Positions 43,102 to 53,796 of a stretch of DNA of 64,000 bases are shown here, one piece after another. The stretch spans positions 186,001 through 250,000 of the forward strand of contig NZ_WRPP01000006.1 in NCBI RefSeq assembly GCF_009760405.1, given 5' to 3'. Below the pieces are notes generated by a model. The model was not told where the DNA came from, ran no database searches, and was given only the letters and a program-made list of their open reading frames with translations. A program made the position numbers and the translations under genes. Positions within the stretch are counted from its first letter, which is position 1; each line of letters begins with the position of its first letter. Source of the DNA: Nocardia terrae (GTDB taxonomy: Bacteria; Actinomycetota; Actinomycetes; Mycobacteriales; Mycobacteriaceae).

Positions 43102-44006
43102 TGCGCGCGGGATTCCTGTTCAGCGAGGTCTTCACCGGCCTACGCCGCAACGTCACCATGACCATCGCCATGATCCTCACCACCGCGGTGTCGCTGACCA
43201 TGCTGGGCGGCGGTCTGCTGGCGGTGCGCATGGCCGACAAGATCCAGGACTACTACGTCCAGCGCGTCGAGATCCGTTTGTATCTCGACGATCAGGTCTC
43301 CAAGACCGATCCGGACTGCACCGGGCAGCCGTGCGCCTCGCTCATGTCGGATCTGAAGAAGCACGACCATGTGGCGAACGTGCAGTTCGTCAACAGCGCG
43401 GACGCGGTGAAGGAGGTCAAGGAGACCACCTTCAAGGATCAGCCCGGGCTCGCCGACGAGGTGAGCAAGGACGGGCTGCCCGCCTCGTTCCGGGTGAAGC
43501 TCGACGACGTCACCAAGTACCGGTCCATCTACGACGATTTCTCCAAGCGGCCCGGGGTCCAGTCCGTGCTCAATGACATGGACATCGTGGACCGGCTCGT
43601 CGGGTTCTTCGTCGGATTGCGCAATGCCGCCTTCGGTTTGGCGGCGCTGCAGGCGCTGGCGGCGCTGCTGTTGATCGCCAACATGGTTCAGGTGGCGGCG
43701 CTGGCGCGCAAGACCGAGGTCGGCATCATGCGACTGGTCGGCGCGACGCGCTGGTACACGCAGCTGCCGTTCCTGCTGGAGGCCGTGCTGGCCGCGCTCG
43801 TGGGATCCGTACTGGCCGTGGCGGGTTTGTTCGTCGCGCAGCCGCTGGTGATCAATCGGGCGCTGGGCTCGCTGTTCAACGACCAGGTGCTGCCGCGCAT
43901 CACGGGCGACGACATCGCGGCGGTTGCGATGGTCGTCACACCGATCGGTGTCGGATTCGCCGCTCTGACGGCATATGCCGCGCTGCGGTACTACGTCCGC
44001 GAGTGA
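43101..44006 (+). CDS. ftsX: Cell-division membrane protein FtsX
   Basis: 301 residues. N-terminal helix (VTMTIAMILTTAVSLTMLGGG), a large extracytoplasmic domain (~50-165) with a CxxxxxxC-like pair (DCTGQPCAS), then three C-terminal helices with the FtsX/MacB signature LQALAALLLIANMVQVAALAR and GIMRLVGATRWY. Translationally coupled to ftsE. It relays ATP hydrolysis to wall hydrolases such as RipC. Confidence 0.95.
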   Translation: MRAGFLFSEVFTGLRRNVTMTIAMILTTAVSLTMLGGGLLAVRMADKIQDYYVQRVEIRLYLDDQVSKTDPDCTGQPCASLMSDLKKHDHVANVQFVNSADAVKEVKETTFKDQPGLADEVSKDGLPASFRVKLDDVTKYRSIYDDFSKRPGVQSVLNDMDIVDRLVGFFVGLRNAAFGLAALQALAALLLIANMVQVAALARKTEVGIMRLVGATRWYTQLPFLLEAVLAALVGSVLAVAGLFVAQPLVINRALGSLFNDQVLPRITGDDIAAVAMVVTPIGVGFAALTAYAALRYYVRE

Positions 44007-44076
44007 GTGCGCGAAGTTCGGTCTTTACGGGCCAACGGGGTTCATGCTGTCGGATGGTGTCCGTAGGATTGCGGCC

Positions 44077-46380
<2,304 letters not shown>

Positions 46381-46539
46381 CACGGATTCCCGCATGGCGT
46401 CCGCCCCGTCACGGTCCCGGCCGATATCTCGACATATTCCGGATGTCGCCGACCCTGATCGTTGTGGACGACGGCCCGGGTTGTGTCCGGATGCACCCGA
46501 TGTTTGCACCCGCGAGATCCTCATCCGAAAGGTCGCCTC

Positions 46540-46860
46540 ATGACAGTCGATATGTCACAAGTCGCGGCGGAGATCCGTGGACATCTGCGGGCCGCTGGAT
46601 TCCCTGCCGCGGAGGCCGCGGATTCGGCGGTGCTCGCACTGGCCGAGGAGGCGGGCGAGTTCGTGGGGGCTTATCGCCGCTGGTCCGGGAAGGCGCGCCG
46701 CACAGGGACATTCGACGAGATGCGGGCCGAGCTGGCGGATGTGGTCATCACGGCGTGGATGGCCGCCGACGCGCTCGGCATCGACCTCGATGCGGCGTTG
46801 GCGGACAAGCTCGCGGTGGTTTTCGAGCGCGGCTGGCGCGACCAGCCTACGGCGGGCTGA
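46540..46860 (+). CDS. MazG-like nucleotide pyrophosphohydrolase
   Basis: 106 residues. The MazG metal-binding pattern ExxE...ExxD is visible: LAEEAGEFVGAYRRW and ELADVVITAWMAA. Such proteins hydrolyse non-canonical or excess NTPs to NMP and pyrophosphate. Family length is normal for the single-domain type. AAAGG precedes the ATG at 46540. A 19-bp inverted repeat (CGACAT/ATGTCG, 46430-46448) lies upstream. Confidence 0.85.
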   Translation: MTVDMSQVAAEIRGHLRAAGFPAAEAADSAVLALAEEAGEFVGAYRRWSGKARRTGTFDEMRAELADVVITAWMAADALGIDLDAALADKLAVVFERGWRDQPTAG

Positions 46861-46937
46861 ACAGGCGATTTGGTTGCTGGGCGGCGGCACGATAAGCTTT
46901 CGGAGCTGCCGCGGTCGAAGATCGCAGCAAGCGCCCT

Positions 46938-47010
46938 GGTCCCGTCGTCTAGCGGCCTAGGACGCCGCCCTCTCAAGGCGGTAGCGCGGGTTCAAATCCC
47001 GTCGGGACTA
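46938..47010 (+). tRNA. tRNA-Glu (CUC anticodon)
   Basis: A 73-nt cloverleaf: acceptor GGTCCCG (46938-46944) pairs with CGGGACT (47003-47009) with one G-U pair, anticodon stem CCGCC/GGCGG around loop CTCTCAA giving anticodon CUC, and T-loop region GGGTTCAAATCCC. Discriminator A at 47010; CCA is not encoded. A terminator hairpin follows at once. Confidence 0.93.
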
Positions 47011-47015
47011 CTGTG

Positions 47016-47052
47016 AAAGGCCCTTCAGCGAATGCTGAAGGGCCTTTTCGCT
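47016..47052 (+). terminator. Terminator after tRNA-Glu
   Basis: AAAGGCCCTTCAGC (47016-47029) and GCTGAAGGGCCTTT (47034-47047) form a perfect 14-bp stem with a 4-base loop, followed by TTCGCTTTT. On the opposite strand it would also serve the SDR gene ending at 47087. Confidence 0.85.
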
Positions 47053-47086
47053 TTTCGGGCGAAGGCTTGCGCCGCTTCGCGATTCG

Positions 47087-47839
47087 TCAGCGGGTGGTGT
47101 AGCCGCCATTGGCGAAGATGGTCTGACCGGTGATCCAGCCGCCGTCGGTGACCAGGAATTCCACCAGCGGGGCAATGTCCTCGATCCGCGTCAGGCGGCC
47201 GCCCATGCCCTGCGACTTGTGGAATTCCACCCGCTCCGGAGTCTCCTGGGGGTAGAAGAACGGCGTGTCCATCGGGCCGGGCGCGACATTGTTGACCGAG
47301 ATGCCGCGGGCCGCGAACTCCTTGGCCGCCGCGCGCGTGAAGTGCTCGACCGGAGCCTTCGCGCCGGCGTAGGTGGAGTAGCCGTCGGTGAACGCCGCGA
47401 GCAGCGAGGTGACGACGGTGACGATCCGGCCGCCGTCCGCGAGCCGCTTGCCCGCCTCCTGCAGGAAGAAGTACGCGGCCTTGGCATTGATGTCGAACAT
47501 CGAATCGTATTCGGCCTCGGTGGTTTCCACGATCGGCTTGCGCAGCACCTTGCCGACGGTGTTGACCGCGATGTCCACCGAGCCGAAAGTCTCGACCGCC
47601 GCGTCGAACAGCCGCCCCACGTTCGCGGGAACGGTGAGGTCGGCCTGGAAGGTCGCCGCCTTCGCCCCGGCGCTCTCGATGGCGGCCACGGTCTTCTCGG
47701 CGTCGGCCGCGGTGCTCGCGCTGTTGTAGTGCACCAGCACATTCGCGCCGCGCTGGGCCAGCGAGGTGCTGATCAGGCCGCCGAGGTTCTTCGCTCCGGC
47801 GGCCACGACCGCCGACTTGCCTGCCAATACGTTGCTCAT
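47087..47839 (-). CDS. Short-chain dehydrogenase/reductase
   Basis: 250 residues. AVVAAGAKNLGGLIS is the cofactor loop (GAKNLGG, a variant of TGxxxGIG), DIAVNTVGKVLR, Ser in VVTSLLAAFTDGYSTYAGAK (catalytic Tyr-Lys), ANGGYTTR end. GGAGG lies before the ATG at 47839. A LysR regulator gene is 89 bp upstream in the same direction and is the likely controller. Substrate unknown. Confidence 0.87.
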   Translation of the reverse strand: MSNVLAGKSAVVAAGAKNLGGLISTSLAQRGANVLVHYNSASTAADAEKTVAAIESAGAKAATFQADLTVPANVGRLFDAAVETFGSVDIAVNTVGKVLRKPIVETTEAEYDSMFDINAKAAYFFLQEAGKRLADGGRIVTVVTSLLAAFTDGYSTYAGAKAPVEHFTRAAAKEFAARGISVNNVAPGPMDTPFFYPQETPERVEFHKSQGMGGRLTRIEDIAPLVEFLVTDGGWITGQTIFANGGYTTR

Positions 47840-47928
47840 GGGGTGCCTCCCGCTTGTCGGTCTGTTGCCTTGCCATACCGACGCTAGGAGCGACTGCCAC
47901 AAATAGAAAACAGAACTTTCGGCAGTAT

Positions 47929-48882
47929 CTACAAATTCTGATTGTCCAGCGAGAGTGTGTCTGGTGCGCTCGCTCGCGGGTCGCCCCCGGTGGTGAGCAG
48001 ATCGCGGATGGCCGAGCGGGTGTGCGGCAGCCACACCGCCTGCACCGGGGTCAGCGGCGGATCGTCGATCTCGACGATGCGCACCGCGCCGCCCAGCGCG
48101 TCGCCGGGAGCCGCGGTGACGAAGGCGACCGCGTCCGGGTAATCGAGGACCGCGGTCGCCGGTGTCGTGCCCTGGATGCGGTTGACGACCAGGGCCGGCT
48201 CGAAACCCGCACGGCGACAGGTGCTCACGATGAAATCGGTGTAGTACGACCGGCCCGGCGGAGCCCAGATGATGATCCGCTCGCTGCGCAGATCGCGGAT
48301 GGTCACCCCGGACCGCCCGGCCAGGCGGTGGTCGCGGGCGACGGCGACCCGCAGCGGGTGATAGGCGATCACCGCGGCCGCCAGCGCCGTCGGCATGGTG
48401 ATGCCGCGGCGCAGGGCCAGGTCGACACTGCCGTTCGCGACCGCGGGCTCGAGATCCTGGGGGAACATCTCGGCGACGGTGACCGCGACCTCCGGCATCC
48501 CGGCACGGACCGGCGCCAGTACGCCGTGCACCTCTTCGGCCGTGATGGCCGGGGTATGCGCGACGACGAACGGCCGTCGCTGCGCGGCCGCCGCGTCCCG
48601 GACCTGCCGGGCCAGCACCTGCCCGGCCGCCAGCAATGCCGAGGCCCCGTCGCGCAGTGCCTCGCCCGCGGCGGTGAGCCGGATCTGCCGCCCGGTCCGA
48701 TCGAACAGCGTCACCCCCAGCTGGGATTCCAGCTTCGCGACCGAGCTGCTGAGCGCCTGCTGACTCAGGTGCAGCTGCTCCGCGGCCCGGCTGAACCCGG
48801 AAGATTCCGCGACGCACAGGAATTGCTGCAGTCGCCGCGAGTCCAGCGGCTCCTCGGTCGGTGACATGGCGGGATTGAGCAT
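47929..48882 (-). CDS. LysR-type transcriptional regulator
   Basis: 317 residues. HTH: RRLQQFLCVAESSGFSRAAEQL, HLSQQALSSSVAKLESQLG; effector domain ~95-300 with PFVVAHTPAITAEEV. It is codirectional with the downstream SDR gene rather than divergent, less usual for this family. The start could be ATG at 48882 or 48867 (MSPTEEP). Divergent from smpB. Confidence 0.9.
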   Translation of the reverse strand: MLNPAMSPTEEPLDSRRLQQFLCVAESSGFSRAAEQLHLSQQALSSSVAKLESQLGVTLFDRTGRQIRLTAAGEALRDGASALLAAGQVLARQVRDAAAAQRRPFVVAHTPAITAEEVHGVLAPVRAGMPEVAVTVAEMFPQDLEPAVANGSVDLALRRGITMPTALAAAVIAYHPLRVAVARDHRLAGRSGVTIRDLRSERIIIWAPPGRSYYTDFIVSTCRRAGFEPALVVNRIQGTTPATAVLDYPDAVAFVTAAPGDALGGAVRIVEIDDPPLTPVQAVWLPHTRSAIRDLLTTGGDPRASAPDTLSLDNQNL

Positions 48883-49006
48883 GCGCGCATGCTACCCGCG
48901 CCTACAACCAAAATTTGTGGCCGACGGCGAATCCACCTGCCGAGCGCCGGGTCGTTCTCGACGGCCAGGAATAAATCGGTCGCCCCGGCAATTAAGGTTG
49001 AGCGTT

Positions 49007-49483
49007 ATGAAGGAGAAGGGGCGCAAGGTCATCGCCAGCAACAAGAAGGCGAAGCACAACTACTCGATCCTCGAGACCTATGAGGCCGGGGTCGCGCTGG
49101 TCGGCACCGAGGTGAAGAGTCTGCGCGAGGGCAAGGCCTCGCTCGTGGACGCCTACGCCTCGATCGACGACGGCGAGGTGTGGCTGCGCGGCCTGCACGT
49201 CCCCGAGTACGGGCACGGCACCTGGACCAATCACGCGCCGCGTCGCACCCGCAAGTTGCTGCTGCATCGCCGCGAGATCGACAAGCTGCTCGGCAAGACC
49301 AAGGAGTCGAGTCTCACCCTGGTCCCGCTGTCCATGTACTTCTCCGACGGCAAGGTCAAGGTCGAACTGGCCCTCGCCAAGGGTAAGCAGGACTACGACA
49401 AGCGACAGGACCTGGCGAAACGCGACGCCGAACGCGAGGTCACCCGCGAGCTCGGCCGTCGCATCAAGGGTATGCGCGGCTGA
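49007..49483 (+). CDS. smpB: SsrA-binding protein SmpB
   Basis: 158 residues: VIASNKKAKHNYSILETYEAG, LVGTEVKSLREGKASL, RTRKLLLHRREIDKL and the basic C-terminal tail (RELGRRIKGMRG) that mimics the mRNA in the decoding site. It brings tmRNA to stalled ribosomes. A TAAGGT -10-like element (48993-48998) lies nine bases before the ATG. Its RNA partner ssrA is 114 bp downstream. Confidence 0.96.
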   Translation: MKEKGRKVIASNKKAKHNYSILETYEAGVALVGTEVKSLREGKASLVDAYASIDDGEVWLRGLHVPEYGHGTWTNHAPRRTRKLLLHRREIDKLLGKTKESSLTLVPLSMYFSDGKVKVELALAKGKQDYDKRQDLAKRDAEREVTRELGRRIKGMRG

Positions 49484-49541
49484 ACACCAGACCCGCCGGT
49501 CGACGGCGCGTTAATGGAATGAACCAAGGTTTGTTCGGTGT

Positions 49542-49547
49542 TAGGAT
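49542..49547 (+). promoter_or_regulatory. Possible -10 element for ssrA
   Basis: TAGGAT, a good actinobacterial -10, lies 50 bp before the mature tmRNA 5' end, consistent with a precursor trimmed by RNase P. No convincing -35 at 17 bp. Confidence 0.4.
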
Positions 49548-49597
49548 AGGTAGCCCGGTGCGAGCCGGGCAGTTCATCTGAATCGGTGAACACTCTC

Positions 49598-49969
49598 GGG
49601 GCTGAACGGTTTCGACTGCGTACGTTGATTCAGGGGAAGCGTGTCGGTGCAGGCAGGAGACCACCGTATAAGCGTCGCTGTAACCCTATAAGCGCCGATT
49701 CTCATCAGCGCGACTACGCTCTCGCTGCCTAAGCAACGAAGCGTGTCTGTCAGCCCGGGTTCGCCCTCGACCCGGTCCCTGGCATCAGCTAGAGGGCTTT
49801 ACCGTCCGACCCGGTCGCGGGGCCGGACGGGACATCCAACAGCGACTGGGATCGTCATCTCGGCTTGTTCGCGTGACCGAGAGATCCGAGCAGAGACCTA
49901 GCGAACTGCACACGGAGAAGCCCTGAAGATGCGGCGGAGGACCCGGGTTCGATTCCCGGCAGCTCCACC
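49598..49969 (+). ncRNA. ssrA: Transfer-messenger RNA (tmRNA)
   Basis: The 5' end GGGGCTG and 3' end CAGCTCC pair as the tRNA-like acceptor; the T-arm GGGTTCGATTCCC is near 49945. The tag frame runs from GCC at 49694 to TAA at 49730-49732 and encodes ADSHQRDYALAA, a typical actinobacterial tag. The A after CACC is not genomically encoded. It rescues stalled ribosomes with SmpB and marks proteins for proteolysis. No group I intron or other insertion is present. Confidence 0.95.
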
Positions 49970-49972
49970 GGA

Positions 49973-50005
49973 AAAGGCCCGGTCCGCCAGGACCGGGCCT
50001 TTCTC
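49973..50005 (+). terminator. Terminator after ssrA
   Basis: AAAGGCCCGGTCC (49973-49985) and GGACCGGGCCTTT (49990-50002) form a perfect 13-bp stem with a 4-base loop, followed by CTCT. Ends tmRNA transcription. Confidence 0.85.
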
Positions 50006-50009
50006 TATG

Positions 50010-50258
50010 TCAGCAGTCCGGTTGGAATGGGTAGCAAGTGTGGCGGGTGGGCTGGGGTGATGGGGTGGCGGATTGGGTGGCCCGGGGTGAGGTTTGGGTG
50101 GGTGGGGTGGAATCGTCGGTGGAGTGGGGGCCCAAGAAGATGATCAGTAGTAGTGCGCCGCAGCCGAAGACGACGGGGAGGGTGAGGGCTGCCAGGATCA
50201 GGTAGATGAGGCGGGGCGCGCGGGCCGGTTGGGGGCGGCGGGGAGCGGTCGGGATCAA
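50010..50258 (-). CDS. Small membrane protein translationally coupled to an aldo-keto reductase (TTG start)
   Basis: 82 residues from a TTG that overlaps the aldo-keto reductase stop as TTGA, the same coupling style as ATGA/GTGA. A basic stretch (APRRPQPARAPR) precedes one helix (LIYLILAALTLPVVFGCGALLLIIFL), then a Ser/Thr/Pro-rich tail with two Cys (HTCYPFQPDC). No family recognised. The frame has only non-ATG starts, so expression relies on coupling if real. Confidence 0.5.
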   Translation of the reverse strand: MIPTAPRRPQPARAPRLIYLILAALTLPVVFGCGALLLIIFLGPHSTDDSTPPTQTSPRATQSATPSPQPTRHTCYPFQPDC

Positions 50259-51199
50259 CGCACGGACGCCGTGGTGAGTTGGGTTACCTCGGCGGGGGTG
50301 AGGGTCAGGTCGGCGGAGGCGAGGAGGGCGGGGAGTTGGGCGACGGTGCGGGCGCTGGCTATGGGGGCGGCGATGGCGGGTTGGGCTCGGAGCCAGGACA
50401 GGGCCACGGCGGCTACGGGGACGGAGTGGGCGGTGGCGATTTCGTCCAGGGCGGAGAGGACTCGGAGGCCGCGGTCGTCGAGGTAGGCGCGGGCGCCGGC
50501 GGCGCGTGGACTCGCGCCCGAGGTGTCGGTGTCGCCGGGGCGGTATTTGCCGGTGAGGAAGCCCATGGCGAGACCGTAGTAGGGGAGTACCGCCAGCTTC
50601 TCGGCTACGCACAGGTCGGCGAGTTCGCCCTCGTAGACGGTGCGGTCCATCAGGTTGTACTGGGGCTGCACGACCCGGTATCGGGACAGGCCCTCCCGGT
50701 CGGCGATGGCCAGGGCTTCGGCCAGGCGCGGGGCGGTGTGCTGGGATGCGCCGAGGTATCGGACCTTGCCCGCCCGGACCAGTTCGTCGAATGCGCCCAG
50801 GGTCTCGGCGAGGGGGACTTCTTTGTCGTCGTGATGCGCGTAGTAGAGGTCGATGTAGTCGGTGCGCAGGCGGCGCAGTGAATCATCGACGGCCGCACGG
50901 ATATTGGCGGCGCTCAGGCCGGGGCGGGCGGGGGACTTGGCCACCTTGGTGGCGATGTACATCGCGTCCCGGTTGCCGCGCGCGGCCATCCAGTCGCCCA
51001 GGATCGTCTCCGATTCGCCGCCGGAATTGCCCGGCACCCACGCGCTGTAGGCGTCGGCGGTGTCGACGAGATTGCCGCCCGCGGCCGCGAACGCGTCGAG
51101 TACGGCGAAGGACTGCTCCCGATCCGCGGTCCAGCCGAAGACGTTTCCGCCCAAGCACAGCGGGTAGATATCGAGGTCGGTGGTTCCCAAGAGTGCCAT
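50255..51199 (-). CDS. Aldo/keto reductase
   Basis: 314 residues, (beta/alpha)8 barrel. The catalytic tetrad is visible: Asp and Tyr in VDTADAYSAW, Lys in MYIATKVAKS, His in YYAHHDDKEVP. Cofactor region PIASARTVAQLPALLAS near the end. It reduces aldehydes or ketones with NADPH; substrate unknown. ATG at 51199. Confidence 0.9.
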   Translation of the reverse strand: MALLGTTDLDIYPLCLGGNVFGWTADREQSFAVLDAFAAAGGNLVDTADAYSAWVPGNSGGESETILGDWMAARGNRDAMYIATKVAKSPARPGLSAANIRAAVDDSLRRLRTDYIDLYYAHHDDKEVPLAETLGAFDELVRAGKVRYLGASQHTAPRLAEALAIADREGLSRYRVVQPQYNLMDRTVYEGELADLCVAEKLAVLPYYGLAMGFLTGKYRPGDTDTSGASPRAAGARAYLDDRGLRVLSALDEIATAHSVPVAAVALSWLRAQPAIAAPIASARTVAQLPALLASADLTLTPAEVTQLTTASVR

Positions 51200-51294
51200 G
51201 CCGCCAACCTAGCCCCGGTTCGGCGCGAACGCTCGCCCGTATCCTCGGTCGGTCGGCGGGAAGCTCTCGTTCATCGGGATGGGGTGGATGCGGA

Positions 51295-52281
51295 ATGGGC
51301 AGGACCTACTTGTGCCGTGACATCGACGGCGATGTCCATCTGGTTGCGGATGCCGAACTCGTCCAGCGGACATCGGCGTACGTCGTGGCGATGCGGGGCG
51401 ACGCGGTCCTGCTGGTGCGCGACGGCACCGGCCGCGATGGACGCTGGGACCTCCCCGGCGGCGGTGTCGAGCCGGGGGAGGGGTGGCTCGAGGCTCTGGG
51501 CCGAGAGCTGTTGGAAGAGACGGGATTGCGCCTCGTGGGCGAGCCGGCCCATCTCGCCGAGTTCACCGAGTACTTCTTCGACCTGCAGTCGAGGCGGGGC
51601 TGGGAGTCGACACGGTGCTACTACATCTGCGATGTCGCCGGTGCTCTCCAGCCCGATGGCAACGGCGCCGATGTCTCCGGATGTAGGTACGTCCCACTGC
51701 CGCTCAGCACGATCGAAGTGGGAGCCGTCGCGCGCAAGATGACACAGCTGGCACGTGCAATGCTCCGTCCAGAACCTGATGGGGGCCATGCTCATTCGAA
51801 CCGGGGACTATTTGACCGTACAGCTCAACTGGCTGCGCGCGTTTGTGACGATTTATCGAGTGGGATCGTTCACGAAGGCCGCCCAGAAATTGGGGATATC
51901 GCAGCCCGCGGTCACGCATCAGATCCGCAATCTCGAAAAACACCTCGGGCGAGCGCTGTTCGAGCGCTTGCCCAACGGGGCCCAGCCGACGGCTGCCGCG
52001 GATCGGCTGCTGCGGCGATTGCGCGCGGACGAACTGGATCTGGTGCTCTCCACCGTGCGGCCGCGGGAACGGGACATCGCCGCGACACCCTTCGCCGACG
52101 AGGAATTCGTGCTGGCCGCCTCGCCCGAACTGGCGGAGAAGATCGGTCCGGCGGTATTGGCGCACCGTGTTCGAGGCCGAGCCGGTCAAGGTGCCGACGA
52201 TCGTCGTGCCGGGTCTGCGCGGAGGGAGGCGCAACTGTCGGACGAGCTGCGCCTGCTGTGCAGGGCAGGCTGTGGTCCTGA
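51295..52281 (+). CDS. Nudix hydrolase whose frame runs into a LysR pseudogene
   Basis: A complete Nudix domain occupies residues ~15-150; the Nudix box GGVEPGEGWLEALGRELLEETGL matches GX5EX7REUXEEXGU. Such proteins hydrolyse nucleoside diphosphate derivatives. After about residue 155 (ARAMLRPEP) no stop occurs, and the frame reads out of register through the LysR remnant to a stop at 52281, giving 328 residues where ~160 would be normal. The native stop appears to have been lost, perhaps in the deletion that removed LysR sequence. ATG at 51295. Confidence 0.75.
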   Translation: MGRTYLCRDIDGDVHLVADAELVQRTSAYVVAMRGDAVLLVRDGTGRDGRWDLPGGGVEPGEGWLEALGRELLEETGLRLVGEPAHLAEFTEYFFDLQSRRGWESTRCYYICDVAGALQPDGNGADVSGCRYVPLPLSTIEVGAVARKMTQLARAMLRPEPDGGHAHSNRGLFDRTAQLAARVCDDLSSGIVHEGRPEIGDIAARGHASDPQSRKTPRASAVRALAQRGPADGCRGSAAAAIARGRTGSGALHRAAAGTGHRRDTLRRRGIRAGRLARTGGEDRSGGIGAPCSRPSRSRCRRSSCRVCAEGGATVGRAAPAVQGRLWS

Positions 52282-52290
52282 ACGCGAGTC
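51788..52290 (+). pseudogene. Degenerate LysR-type regulator gene
   Basis: LNWLRAFVTIYRVGSFTKAA and ISQPAVTHQIRNLEKHLG give a good N-terminal HTH from about 51827. The chain then jumps from TAAADRLL directly to LRADELDLVLSTVRP, which in intact LysR proteins lies ~80 residues further on, so an in-frame deletion is likely. After PELAEKIGPAVLA the reading frame shifts; WRTVFEAEPVKVPTIVVPG continues in another frame. The remainder is lost. Not functional as a full regulator, though a DNA-binding stub could be made. Confidence 0.75.
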
Positions 52291-52291
52291 G

Positions 52292-52610
52292 TCAGGCGTC
52301 GACCAGTTCCTTGATCGCCAGCTCGGCGAAATTCGGTGCACCGGCATGCCGCGCACCACGCTCGGTGAGCTTGTCCTGCAACAGGAACGGCATCACCTCG
52401 GTGAGACTGCCGCCTCCTCGTTATTGGTGAACGACGGAACCTGCTTTCCCGCAATCAGGTACGAGCCATCGCTCAGTACGAAATCTCATAGCCTGCCGCC
52501 TCGAAAACCGCTGCCGGATGGGCGACTTCGGGGATATAGAAGCCAGTTCTGCGGCCGGTGTCTCCCAAGGTTTCGTGGCTGGTCAGCGCGAAAAGAACCT
52601 TGTCGGTCAC
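52292..52610 (-). pseudogene. Degenerate DJ-1/PfpI family gene
   Basis: From the GTG at 52610 the frame encodes VTDKVLFALTSHETLGDTGR and TGFYIPEVAHPAAVFEAAGYE, matching the start of Hsp31/PfpI-like proteins. It stops at 52473. In a second frame LSDGSYLIAGKQVPSFTNNE and, after a third shift, SLTEVMPFLLQDKLTERGAR continue to a stop at 52292-52294. About half the protein, including the nucleophile-elbow region, is missing. Two frameshifts plus an internal deletion mark it as dead. Confidence 0.8.
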
Positions 52611-52676
52611 GGCCGATCTCCTCAATCGAATTGTGCGCCGGGCAGAATCGAAGCTAGGTGACCGCGCAGACGGCAA

Positions 52677-53714
52677 TCAAATGGGTGATCGCATGTGGTC
52701 CATACGAAATCGAATGGGCATATCGGCGTCGGGTTCCGGGTAGAACTGGGCGTACCAGCGGCGGAGGGCCTTGATGCCCTTTTCGTGGGGGAGCAGGACC
52801 GGGCGGGGGCGGTGGATCTTGTGGTCCCAGATCGCGAGTTCCTCGCGGACTTCGCCGAAGGCGACCAGACGGAACGCGAGTTTGAGAATCGGTGTCGCGA
52901 ATGGGATTCGGTTGCGACGGACGTAGTAGAGCATGCGTAGTTCGCTGGTGGTGTCGTCGATCGGGTTGGTGAGGGCGATGGCGGTCATGGTGATCATCGG
53001 GCCGGCGGTGCGCACGACCATGACGCCTGGGCCGTACATGAAGACGTCGAAGCTGTTGTCGACCCAGTAGCCGAGCACGGATTTGCGGAAACGGCTGTGG
53101 ATTTCGGCGCGGGGGCCGTCGGGGATCAGGTCCTGGACCGGGGGCTCGGACTGGCCGTGGATGTGGTGGAAGTGGGATTCGTCGACGATGTTCTCACGCA
53201 TCTCCTGGATGTGGATGCGCGATCGCAGGGCATCGTCGATGGGACGGGCGTAGGCGCGGTCGGTGGCTTCGGGAATCTCGGGCAGCTCCCACTTCGGTTC
53301 TCCCGCACCGAAATAGACGAAGATGAGGCCGCTGTGTTCGCGAACGGGGAAGCCTCCGAGCGTCACCCGCGGCGGACGCGTAGCGAAGGGTGCGGAGGCG
53401 CAGACGCCGTCGGCGTCGAAACGCCAACCGTGGAAAGGGCATTCCACCTGTCCGTCCACGACTCGGCCCCCGGCGCCGAGATGCGCGCCGTAATGCGGGC
53501 AGTGCGCGTCGCGCACCGTGGCCCGGCCGTCGCTGCCCCGGAACGCGATCAGCGCCCGGCCGAAATAGTGCAGATTCGCGATCTTGCCCGGCCGCAGCTG
53601 TGTGCTGCGCAGCAGGGCATACCAGCCCTCGGGCACCATCGGCATCGGATACTGGTCGGCGCGCGGATCGCGCGTCAGCTCGGCGAGGCCGGAGCGATCA
53701 CGTCGAAAGATCAC
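52677..53714 (-). CDS. Rieske 2Fe-2S oxygenase (KshA-like)
   Basis: 345 residues. The Rieske cluster motif CxH-X17-CxxH is CPHYGAHLGAGGRVVDGQVE followed by CPFHGW (residues ~72-98). The mononuclear iron ligands are in ENIVDESHFHHIHG (two His and a later Asp). Overall closest to KshA/Neverland-type steroid hydroxylases, so an aliphatic or sterol substrate is plausible, but no reductase component is next to it. ATG at 53714. Confidence 0.88.
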   Translation of the reverse strand: MIFRRDRSGLAELTRDPRADQYPMPMVPEGWYALLRSTQLRPGKIANLHYFGRALIAFRGSDGRATVRDAHCPHYGAHLGAGGRVVDGQVECPFHGWRFDADGVCASAPFATRPPRVTLGGFPVREHSGLIFVYFGAGEPKWELPEIPEATDRAYARPIDDALRSRIHIQEMRENIVDESHFHHIHGQSEPPVQDLIPDGPRAEIHSRFRKSVLGYWVDNSFDVFMYGPGVMVVRTAGPMITMTAIALTNPIDDTTSELRMLYYVRRNRIPFATPILKLAFRLVAFGEVREELAIWDHKIHRPRPVLLPHEKGIKALRRWYAQFYPEPDADMPIRFRMDHMRSPI

Positions 53715-53796
53715 CCGGGGAACCCTAGCTAGAACCTGTTACAGCGCAATGAACGAGATGCGATATTCACAGCGGGCTCGGCTTCTCCGGCCGCGA

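Noticed and set aside
46938..47010. tRNA gene as integration site of a mobile island
   Set aside because: No integrase, no repeated tRNA 3' end and no composition change were seen on either side.
49598..49969. Integrated element in the tmRNA gene
   Set aside because: The tmRNA is complete with normal tag and terminator; flanks hold ordinary genes.
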